A DNA stretch of 64,000 bases, taken from a virus. The translations under genes and the position numbers were made by a program. The stretch is taken from positions 1 to 64,000 of the IMG/VR virus record IMGVR_UViG_3300023174_000050. The stretch is one strand, 5' to 3'. The notes below the pieces were generated by a model. The model saw only the letters and a program-made list of their open reading frames with translations, was not told the origin of the DNA and made no database searches. Of the stretch, positions 16,769-23,743 are shown piece by piece. Numbering within the stretch: position 1 is the first letter of the stretch; each line of letters begins with the position of its first letter.

Positions 16769-16840
16769 ACCGACCACAACGATAGGGTGGTGCTGGAACT
16801 CGTAACCAGCATAGGGCCCGAGCGGTCCTATTTTACTTTT
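16769..16840 (+). ncRNA. Compact structured RNA with three abutting hairpins
   Basis: Three hairpins lie end to end with no spacer. Helix 1 is ACCAC 16773-16777 with GTGGT 16787-16791 (9-base loop). Helix 2 is GCTGG 16792-16796 with CCAGC 16806-16810 (9-base loop). Helix 3 is ATAGGGCC 16811-16818 with GGTCCTAT 16824-16831 (5-base loop, one G-U pair). A competing pairing ACCG 16769-16772 with CGGT 16823-16826 could close a three-way junction at the expense of helix 3. It sits in the 120-base gap between an adhesin and an amidotransferase-like gene. It is not a tRNA, and I recognise no known class. Confidence 0.55.
16811..16840 (+). terminator. Probable intrinsic terminator
   Basis: This is helix 3 of the structured RNA: an 8-bp stem with a CGAGC loop directly followed by TTTTACTTTT. 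It would end transcription of the 13.0-16.7 kb adhesin block before the amidotransferase-like gene. Confidence 0.65.
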
Positions 16841-16848
16841 AAACTAAT

Positions 16849-17493
16849 ATGAAAACAATTGCTTTATTTGAAGATGATCGCAGCAAATCTGCAATATCAT
16901 GCGGTGATGGCATAGTCGAAGCATTATCACCATATTTTAATATCAAAATCTTTAGAAAACATCAATGTGTTGCAGAGACATTTGATGGTGTAGATTTACT
17001 AGCATTTCCTGGAGGTGTGGGCGATGCAGACGATTATTTTCATATGTTTCCAAGAAAGAATGCCAACGCCGTAGCAAATTTTGTTGCCGCTGGTGGTGCA
17101 TATCTTGGCATCTGTGTTGGTGCATACTGGGCTGGGCCAGCATACTTTGATATCTTAAAAGGCGCCGAACCGGTTCAATATATAAAACGACCAACTGCTG
17201 ATATTATGCGTAGTTGTAATATTGCTGCAGAATGCGTGTGGAATGGTGAAGAAGAAAGAATATTTTTTCGAGATGGATGTACTTTTGTAGGTGATCTCAG
17301 CCATTCAGAAATTGTCAGTACATATTTCAATAAAGAACCCATGTGCATTAGGCAAGGTAAAATTGGCGTAATGGGTGCCTGTTTAGATTCGCAAGAGTGG
17401 TGGTATGATAATAAAACGATCAAACAATACTGGCACAAAGGCAGACATCATACTTTGTTACTTGATTTTGTTAATGACTTAATGAAACGGTAA
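16849..17493 (+). CDS. Class I glutamine amidotransferase-like protein (BPL_N type)
   Basis: The product has 214 residues with the flavodoxin-like GATase1 fold. The pattern DLLAFPGGVGDADDYF precedes the nucleophile elbow YLGICVGAYWAG, where Cys is the likely nucleophile (about residue 89). The layout matches the domain found at the N-terminus of some eukaryotic biotin-protein ligases and in stand-alone bacterial proteins of unclear substrate. A His-rich C-terminus (GRHHTLLLDF) may supply the catalytic His. It is an enzyme-like gene inside a block of tail adhesins; function unknown. Confidence 0.8.
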   Translation: MKTIALFEDDRSKSAISCGDGIVEALSPYFNIKIFRKHQCVAETFDGVDLLAFPGGVGDADDYFHMFPRKNANAVANFVAAGGAYLGICVGAYWAGPAYFDILKGAEPVQYIKRPTADIMRSCNIAAECVWNGEEERIFFRDGCTFVGDLSHSEIVSTYFNKEPMCIRQGKIGVMGACLDSQEWWYDNKTIKQYWHKGRHHTLLLDFVNDLMKR

Positions 17494-17501
17494 TATAAAT
17501 A
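17494..17501 (+). promoter_or_regulatory. T4-type late promoter TATAAATA
   Basis: The exact TATAAATA octamer overlaps the stop of the amidotransferase-like gene, 22 bases before the adhesin start at 17523. In T4-like phages this element is read by gp55-programmed RNA polymerase. Confidence 0.7.
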
Positions 17502-17522
17502 TACAAATAACTAGGAAAAAAT

Positions 17523-18509
17523 ATGGAATTACGAGGAATGTCAATTTATGGGGGAATAACATATGTTCCTGACCAAGCTGCGATTGCCCCATTTAGTTCA
17601 GTACAATACTTACTAGTGGCAGGTGGTGGCGGTGGTGGCGGAAGGCATGGTGGAGGTGGCGGTGCTGGCGGTTATTTATCCAATGTAAACTATCCGATAA
17701 CACTTGGAACTACGTATACTATTACTGTGGGTGCCGGTGCCAGCACTGCAACAGGCGGCGCTCGTGGTGGCATAGGTTCCAACACAATTATTAGTTCACC
17801 TGCTCTTGCGGCAAATATTACAGCACTGGGTGGCGGTGGCGGTGGCGTATATCCTAATCCAAACGATACGGGTCTTAGTGGCGGATCAGGTGGTGGCGGC
17901 GGATCTGATGGCGCTAGCTCAGCTGGCGGATCAGGTACATCTGGTCAAGGTTTTGCTGGCGGTACTGGTATTGGCACTCAACCCGGCGATCAAAGAATTT
18001 GCGGAGGTGGAGGTGGTGCAAGCGCGGTCGGTGCTAGTGCTAGCATATCTCCTTCTCAAAGCGGTAATGGTGGTGCAGGTGCTTTGTGGTTAGATGGATA
18101 CTATTACGCGGGCGGTGGCGGTGGCGGAAATTGGTTAACAACTATTGCTGCTGGTAACGGTGGCATTGGTGGAGGTGGAGGTGGAGGAATGCAGGGCCCG
18201 GGTTCAGCAGGCACCGGGGGAGGTTCTGCGCTTAATAGCGGTGCACCTGGCACTCAAAGTAATTCCAATCCAGGAACTTCTTCAGGGGGTGCAGCCGGTA
18301 CCAATACTGGAGGTGGTGGCGGTGGAGCTGGTCAAAGCCAGTATCTAGGATATTCAGGAACAGGTGGTGCAGGCGGGTCTGGTATTGCAGTTATTCGTCA
18401 TCCCGATGTATATGCAAATGCTATAGTAACAGGATTACCTAACGTAATTTACGCCAATGCCAACATTATCTACAGATTCTGGCAATCTGGCACAATAAGA
18501 TTCCAATGA
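17523..18509 (+). CDS. Glycine-rich tail adhesin 5
   Basis: The product has 328 residues, starting MELRGMSIYGGITYVPDQ, then VQYLLVAGGGGGGG. The Gly-rich body includes runs of up to eight Gly. The C-terminus (IVTGLPNVIYANANIIYRF then WQSGTIRFQ) is shared with the partial gene at the window start and with the gene at 29294, defining a second C-terminal subtype. Its stop overlaps the ATG of the LamG-like gene. Late promoter upstream. Confidence 0.87.
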   Translation: MELRGMSIYGGITYVPDQAAIAPFSSVQYLLVAGGGGGGGRHGGGGGAGGYLSNVNYPITLGTTYTITVGAGASTATGGARGGIGSNTIISSPALAANITALGGGGGGVYPNPNDTGLSGGSGGGGGSDGASSAGGSGTSGQGFAGGTGIGTQPGDQRICGGGGGASAVGASASISPSQSGNGGAGALWLDGYYYAGGGGGGNWLTTIAAGNGGIGGGGGGGMQGPGSAGTGGGSALNSGAPGTQSNSNPGTSSGGAAGTNTGGGGGGAGQSQYLGYSGTGGAGGSGIAVIRHPDVYANAIVTGLPNVIYANANIIYRFWQSGTIRFQ

Positions 18510-19258
18510 ACATAACCGGATTAAAAATTAGAAATGGTGTAAAGATACAAAAAGGTATTGCGCCATTGCCCACACTACGAGGCAGTTTAAGTTTTAACGG
18601 CTCTAATCAATATTTGAGTTTAAATCCGGGTTTAACTATGAGCGCTGGAGCTTTTACAATAGAAGGCTGGTTTTATAATAATAGCGATTTTACTTCCAGG
18701 GGATGGTTAGGTACTACCAATGAATATGGTATGCATCTATTTACAACTGACGATTATAATATCATGTTAGATGTATCTGGCGGACATGGCACAATAACTT
18801 ATACTTGGTCTCCTGGAACATTACAAACAAACACATGGCAATATATTATTTTAAACCGCAACCCCAATGGTTTAGAAACAATGTATGTGGGCACATTGGG
18901 TAGTCCAGGTGCACCTGTTACATGCTATCGTGCATCATTTGCAGCAGGCAATTTTGATCCTACTAGTTTTCCTGCAGGAACTTGTATAGATTCGTATGAT
19001 TGGTATGGTTCATCTGATCAAGTGGGTAAATACTATGGTGGATATTTTCCCGGTTACATAACTAATTTTAGAGTTACTATAGGTGAAGCACGATATGATA
19101 CGAATGATGGTACTGTGTTAGCACCAAGTTCAGAATTGACAAGTGATGTTTATACGCAATACTTAATGTTGGGCGATGCTGTTACTACAGATGCAGCAGG
19201 TATACAAACTGTTACTAATAACAACGGTGTAACTGCGGTTGTATCTAAACCATTCTAA
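18506..19258 (+). CDS. LamG/concanavalin-like domain virion protein
   Basis: The product has 250 residues. After a short N-terminal segment, residues ~28-240 show the LamG/concanavalin A-like lectin pattern: GSLSFNGSNQYLSL, AFTIEGWFY, TNTWQYIILNRN, and FPGYITNFRVTIGEARYD near the end. Such jelly-roll modules bind sugars or proteins and are common in tail fibres. It is coupled to the upstream adhesin by a 4-base overlap and probably adds a glycan-binding function to the tail. Confidence 0.85.
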   Translation: MNITGLKIRNGVKIQKGIAPLPTLRGSLSFNGSNQYLSLNPGLTMSAGAFTIEGWFYNNSDFTSRGWLGTTNEYGMHLFTTDDYNIMLDVSGGHGTITYTWSPGTLQTNTWQYIILNRNPNGLETMYVGTLGSPGAPVTCYRASFAAGNFDPTSFPAGTCIDSYDWYGSSDQVGKYYGGYFPGYITNFRVTIGEARYDTNDGTVLAPSSELTSDVYTQYLMLGDAVTTDAAGIQTVTNNNGVTAVVSKPF

Positions 19259-19261
19259 ATT

Positions 19262-20017
19262 ATGATCTTTGCTATAATTTTATTATTAACAGCGTTGGCA
19301 ATTTCAGGTATAGCAGGTTATTTTTCAATTATAGGATTAGCGCATATATTCTCAGCTAATCCGTTGCCTATTATTGTAATGGGATGCGTGTTGGAAGTAG
19401 GCAAACTGGTAACCGCTTCTTTTGTATACAGACAATGGGACAAAATTAACGTTGTATTAAAAACATATTTTGTTGCGAGTGTGGTCGTACTTTCAATCAT
19501 CACATCCTTAGGTATATTTGGTTACTTATCCAAATCATATACATCGGATTCTGCAGGTATTTACGATAGCGAAACCAAATTAAACACCACACAAAATTTA
19601 ATAGAGATTGAACGTAAAAGATTAGATAATTTACTACAGCAACAGGCAAAAAGAGATGCGCCTAATAAAAGAATAGAATTGGATATTAGAGAATCTCAGA
19701 ACAAAATATCCGAACTGACAAAAGAAATTGGTGTTGTTCAAAAGGATAAAAACAAACAAAATTCAGAAATAGGTCCCATACGATATATTTCCGAATTGGT
19801 ATATCAAAAGAATGATATGGAAACAATTGACAAGGCAGTTCGTTTAATAATAATGTCTTTGATGTTTGTATTTGATCCGTTGGCTATTTTATTAGTTGTT
19901 GCAGCCAATATGCTATTAAAGGCAGAACGGCGCAAACCTAAGGCCAGATTCACACGGAATTCTATAGAAATCGACAAAAGTGCTGTTTTTAACATTAAAA
20001 ACAAAGACATGGATTAA
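19262..20017 (+). CDS. Membrane protein with central coiled coil
   Basis: The product has 251 residues. Hydrophobic segments lie at about 1-23, 34-52, 64-88 and 194-217; between the third and fourth is a long charged coiled coil (~100-160, LNTTQNLIEIERKRLDNLLQ). The tail is basic. Similar proteins occur near tail genes of T4-like aquatic phages and are called conserved membrane proteins. The role is unknown; a part in entry or membrane takeover is possible. Confidence 0.75.
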   Translation: MIFAIILLLTALAISGIAGYFSIIGLAHIFSANPLPIIVMGCVLEVGKLVTASFVYRQWDKINVVLKTYFVASVVVLSIITSLGIFGYLSKSYTSDSAGIYDSETKLNTTQNLIEIERKRLDNLLQQQAKRDAPNKRIELDIRESQNKISELTKEIGVVQKDKNKQNSEIGPIRYISELVYQKNDMETIDKAVRLIIMSLMFVFDPLAILLVVAANMLLKAERRKPKARFTRNSIEIDKSAVFNIKNKDMD

Positions 20018-20025
20018 TATAAATA
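20018..20025 (+). promoter_or_regulatory. T4-type late promoter TATAAATA
   Basis: Exact octamer right after the membrane-protein stop, 20 bases before the small virion gene at 20045. Confidence 0.7.
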
Positions 20026-20044
20026 TATAAAACGAGGAATTTCT

Positions 20045-20203
20045 ATGGCACTTACAAGAATAAAATCATCGGGATTTAGCGCAAACACTGTTGTTGGTCT
20101 AATTGTTGCAGGCAACGGCGTTAATGTTACTTCAAACAATATTACCAATAGTATTGTTATTAGTGTAGATATTTTGCATCCATTTCTAACAATGGGAGTT
20201 TAA
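20045..20203 (+). CDS. Small beta-rich virion-associated peptide
   Basis: The product has 52 residues (MALTRIKSSGFSANTVVGLI...), rich in Val, Ile, Asn and Thr, behind CGAGGA. It is the first gene of a three-gene module (small peptide, 109-residue protein, glycine-rich adhesin) that is repeated at 27846-29287. The function is unknown; conserved order with the adhesin suggests an assembly or attachment role. Confidence 0.65.
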   Translation: MALTRIKSSGFSANTVVGLIVAGNGVNVTSNNITNSIVISVDILHPFLTMGV

Positions 20204-20210
20204 GGAACAA

Positions 20211-20540
20211 ATGGCAACCACTTATAAAATCTTAGGTCAATCTGCACCTATCGCAAACACATATACAGATATGTATGCTGTCCCTGCAGCTACACAAGCA
20301 GTTATATCAACATTAAATGTTTGTAATACAAATGCATCTAATGTGTCATTTAGAGTATTGGCAAGACAAGCCAATGCGGCAATTACATCTAAACAATTTA
20401 TTGCATATGATGTTCCTATTGGTGCACAAGATGCAATAGGATTAACATTAGGCATGACTCTAGGAGCACTTGATGTTATTACAGTACATTCTGTACAAGG
20501 CAATGTGGTATTTAACTTATTTGGTACTGAAATAAGCTAA
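20211..20540 (+). CDS. Small tail-associated protein, paralogue of the one at 27996
   Basis: The product has 109 residues: MATTYKILGQSAPIANTYTD start, then PAATQAVISTLNVCNTNASN, ending VVFNLFGTEIS. It is beta-rich, like capsid or fibre accessory proteins. The gene at 27996 aligns over its full length (YKVLGQALPNPASYADLYLV; NVTFNLFGAEIT). Its last base is the first base of the following adhesin ATG. The role is inferred from the linkage. Confidence 0.75.
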   Translation: MATTYKILGQSAPIANTYTDMYAVPAATQAVISTLNVCNTNASNVSFRVLARQANAAITSKQFIAYDVPIGAQDAIGLTLGMTLGALDVITVHSVQGNVVFNLFGTEIS

Positions 20541-21415
20541 TGGCTATCAAAAGACATAGTGCCAGATCATTACAAAGTAAAAATTTAAATTATAATCTCA
20601 CCATTGTTGCTGGTCCAACAGTATCAAGTATACAATACATACTTGTTGCAGGTGGCGGTGGCGGTGGTGGTAGAGGTGATGTATATGGTGGCGGTGGCGG
20701 TGGTGCTGGCGGATATCTTTCATCAATCGCAGGAGAATCCTCTGGTGGCGGTACATCTGCACAGTCTGCTATCAGTGTAACTTCAGGCGCAGCATTTACA
20801 GTAACTATAGGCGCCGGTGGTAACAGCGGGGGTGGCGGCGAGGAATCCCCTGGTTTTACTGGAGCAAATAGTCTAATCAGCGGACCATCTATATCAACTA
20901 TTACCGCAATAGGAGGCGGTGGCGGTGGAGGCAATAGTATTACCGGTAAAGACGGTGGATCTGGCGGTGGTGGTGGAAATACTTATGGAAACGGGGCTGC
21001 TGGTCAAGGATATAGAGGCGGTTTAGCATCTCCGGGATTAACAGGTGGCGGCGGTGGTGGTGGAGCTGGTGCAGTGGGCGGGCAGGGAGAAGCCGGTGTT
21101 GGGGGAATAGGCGTAAAAACTAATATTTTTGGTCCAGACGTATATCACGCCGGGGGTGGTGGCGGTGCTGGTAATGGTGTACACGGTGCCGGTGGCACTG
21201 GTGGCGGTGGCGGTGGCGGCAATAATGTGCCCGGAAGCGTAAATACTGGCGGTGGTGGTTCCAATTATCTCGGTGTAGGTGGTCCGGGTGTGGCATATAT
21301 AGTTTATCCATCTGCATTTGCAAATTTATCAAACACTGTTGGCAATGTAACATATACTGCCACAAATGGATATAAAATTTACAAATTTAATTCTTCTGGA
21401 AGTTTTACAATTTAA
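20540..21415 (+). CDS. Glycine-rich tail adhesin 6
   Basis: The product has 291 residues. The N-terminal ~30 residues (AIKRHSARSLQSKNLNYNLT) are basic and differ from the MPI-type start of the 13-16 kb paralogues. 'IQYILVAGGGGGGGRGD' then opens the Gly-rich body. The C-terminus is YTATNGYKIYKFNSSGSFTI. It is the third gene of the duplicated module. Confidence 0.86.
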   Translation: MAIKRHSARSLQSKNLNYNLTIVAGPTVSSIQYILVAGGGGGGGRGDVYGGGGGGAGGYLSSIAGESSGGGTSAQSAISVTSGAAFTVTIGAGGNSGGGGEESPGFTGANSLISGPSISTITAIGGGGGGGNSITGKDGGSGGGGGNTYGNGAAGQGYRGGLASPGLTGGGGGGGAGAVGGQGEAGVGGIGVKTNIFGPDVYHAGGGGGAGNGVHGAGGTGGGGGGGNNVPGSVNTGGGGSNYLGVGGPGVAYIVYPSAFANLSNTVGNVTYTATNGYKIYKFNSSGSFTI

Positions 21416-21427
21416 TTTAAGAATAAA

Positions 21428-23230
21428 ATGAAATCCGCAGGTTATAGCTCAAAAACTTTTCGAACTAAAAAATTCAATACATCGAATCTAAATATAGTTG
21501 CGGCAAACGCAAATATAATAGCACCTAGGTTTGTGTTTTATAATCCTCCCGTATCATCTTCGCCCTCGCCTAGTCCGCCTGCATTTTCTTTTGATTATTT
21601 TATTGTTGCTGGAGGTGGCGGTGGGGGTTCTGGGGATTATTCCGGCGGAGGCGGCGCCGGCGGTGTAATTTATTCTGAAAATTATACTGGTACAGCAATA
21701 ACAGGAGCAACATATACTGTTACTGTGGGTAGCGGTGGTTCTTTTTCTCAAAATGGAACAAATTCTAGTATAATTAGTCCGGCAATAAGTTTCGTTGCTG
21801 TAGGTGGCGGCGCTGGCGGATCTTCTTTTGCAATAGGAAATCCCGGTGGTTCTGGTGGCGGCGGTGGTGCATCTACAAGGTATGCTGGTGGCGCAAATAT
21901 TTTAGGGCAAGGGTATGCAGGTGGTACTGGTGGGACAAATGAAATAGGTGGCGGCGGAGGCGGTGCTGGCGGTACAGGTGTACCCGGTACATCTGGAGCA
22001 ACAGGAGGTTCCGGCGTATATTATACAATCACCACATCAAACGTGGTATATGCTGCCGGAGGCGGTGGTGGCGCTGTGGCAACAGGTGTCGGAGGAACAG
22101 GTGGTTCCGGTATAGGTGGATCAGGTTATCGTAATGGAATCGCAGCAACTCCGGGGTTTACCAACACCGGTAGTGGCGGTGGTGGCGGAGGTTATAATAT
22201 GAATGCCTTGGGTGGTCTTGGCGCACCCGGCATAGTTGTAATTAAAACAACTTCTGCAGATTTATCAAGTGTAGGTTCAGTTTCTACCACAGGTGCACCA
22301 AATGTTATAGTATCGGGTGCAAATACAATTTACACATTTAATCAATCAGGCACACTTCAATTTCGATTGCAATTGACTTTACAATATTTACTTGTTGCAG
22401 GTGGCGGCGGTGGCGGCGGGTCATATTATGCTGGAGGTGGCGGCGCCGGAGGTTATATAGCTAATAGTGTTATAATACCAAGTGGAACGTCATATAGCTT
22501 TACCGTTACAATAGGAGCCGGCGGCGGCGGCGGAGGTCCTAGTGCAGCGGGGACAAATGGTACGCCTTCAACTGCTAATATTAACTCCCTGAGCACAGTG
22601 ACTGCTGTGGGTGGCGGCGGTGGTGGTTCAAATAATGGCATTGACTTTATTGGAAAAAATGGTGGTTCAGGGGGCGGTGGAGCAAATCCAACATCATCTC
22701 CCAAGCCCGCCGCACCAGGTGGGACAGGTACAGCTGGACAGGGAAATCCCGGTGCTGCTCCGAACTCAAGAACTGGTCAAGGAAATTCAGTATATGGTGG
22801 CGGCGGTGGTGGCGCTGGTACTGCAGGAAAAACTGGAACACTTCAAGGATATGGTGGAGACGGTAATGCGTGGATTAATGGTACTTATTATGCCGGCGGG
22901 GGTGGAGGTGGCGCAGATTATAATTATTCACCTATTACTCCTAGTCCCGGTGGCTTAGGTGGGGGAGGCAGGAGTGCAGGCGAAAACCCTCCAGGTACAG
23001 TATTCCTTGCTCTTGCTGGTAACGTAAACACAGGTGGTGGTGGTGGTGGTGCTACACACACCGCAGGTGGGGCAACCAATGGAGGATCCGGCGGCTCAGG
23101 TATAGCTATTTTTGCACATCCCACAGCATTTGCAGCAACATCCAATTATACAAATGCAAATGTGATAACAACTGGCGGCACCGTATACTACATATTTACT
23201 GGTCCTGGAACAATAACATTGAGCCAATAG
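21428..23230 (+). CDS. Double glycine-rich tail adhesin (two fused units)
   Basis: The product has 600 residues, twice the normal length. Residues 1-~313 form a complete unit ending TIYTFNQSGTLQFRLQ. At ~316 a second unit begins with LQYLLVAGGGGGGGSYYAGG and runs to a second ending, YYIFTGPGTITLSQ. The second unit closely matches the genes at 14858 and 15802 (blocks like GQGNPGAAPNSRTGQGN and GRSAGENPPGTVF), whereas the first does not. This looks like fusion of two paralogues in frame. Confidence 0.88.
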   Translation: MKSAGYSSKTFRTKKFNTSNLNIVAANANIIAPRFVFYNPPVSSSPSPSPPAFSFDYFIVAGGGGGGSGDYSGGGGAGGVIYSENYTGTAITGATYTVTVGSGGSFSQNGTNSSIISPAISFVAVGGGAGGSSFAIGNPGGSGGGGGASTRYAGGANILGQGYAGGTGGTNEIGGGGGGAGGTGVPGTSGATGGSGVYYTITTSNVVYAAGGGGGAVATGVGGTGGSGIGGSGYRNGIAATPGFTNTGSGGGGGGYNMNALGGLGAPGIVVIKTTSADLSSVGSVSTTGAPNVIVSGANTIYTFNQSGTLQFRLQLTLQYLLVAGGGGGGGSYYAGGGGAGGYIANSVIIPSGTSYSFTVTIGAGGGGGGPSAAGTNGTPSTANINSLSTVTAVGGGGGGSNNGIDFIGKNGGSGGGGANPTSSPKPAAPGGTGTAGQGNPGAAPNSRTGQGNSVYGGGGGGAGTAGKTGTLQGYGGDGNAWINGTYYAGGGGGGADYNYSPITPSPGGLGGGGRSAGENPPGTVFLALAGNVNTGGGGGGATHTAGGATNGGSGGSGIAIFAHPTAFAATSNYTNANVITTGGTVYYIFTGPGTITLSQ

Positions 23231-23247
23231 TATAAAATATTGAATTA

Positions 23248-23255
23248 TATAAATA
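23248..23255 (+). promoter_or_regulatory. T4-type late promoter TATAAATA
   Basis: Exact octamer 24 bases before the virion gene at 23279, in a short AT-rich gap. Confidence 0.7.
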
Positions 23256-23278
23256 TAAGTATAAACTAAAAGAACAAG

Positions 23279-23737
23279 ATGCGTAGAATACAAAGTACAC
23301 AAATAGGCGCGGGCACGGGTGTTATTGATAGCGTATTGGCTATTGATTCCAATACAAATCCTGCGTTTAGATATATTGCACCAAATTATGCGTTAGATGA
23401 TGTATCATATCAGTTTGACGGTACAGCAACAGTATTTGGACTAACACTTGATACTGCGAATATTTCTACGGTGATAAATACTTCAATAGTAGATTCAAAA
23501 GATGTTGATGTGGCGATAAATGGTATGGTTTTAATGCCATATGTGAAACAATTAACCTGGCCTTGGATAACCCCTTACGATTCTTTTAGAGGTTATAGAG
23601 TGGTAGATGATAAAATTATTTTTTATACTGCACCAACGCCGGGAACACAATGTTCTATAATTCTTCGCAACACAAGCAAATCAGCACAACAAAGACGCTA
23701 CCCCTTTACCCCAAATAGCATAGCCCTAGGAGATTAA
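23279..23737 (+). CDS. Virion structural protein
   Basis: The product has 152 residues, beta-rich, with VSYQFDGTATVFGLTLD and a 'NGMVLMPYVKQLTWPWITPYD' segment typical of fibre or baseplate attachment domains in T4-like aquatic phages. It ends just before the 943-residue structural gene, with a late promoter in front. I infer a fibre-base or baseplate-proximal protein. Confidence 0.75.
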   Translation: MRRIQSTQIGAGTGVIDSVLAIDSNTNPAFRYIAPNYALDDVSYQFDGTATVFGLTLDTANISTVINTSIVDSKDVDVAINGMVLMPYVKQLTWPWITPYDSFRGYRVVDDKIIFYTAPTPGTQCSIILRNTSKSAQQRRYPFTPNSIALGD

Positions 23738-23743
23738 ACCAAA

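Noticed and set aside
16769-16840. tRNA gene
   Set aside because: Paired stems exist but no acceptor stem, T-loop or CCA-type end is visible, and the loops are nine bases rather than seven.
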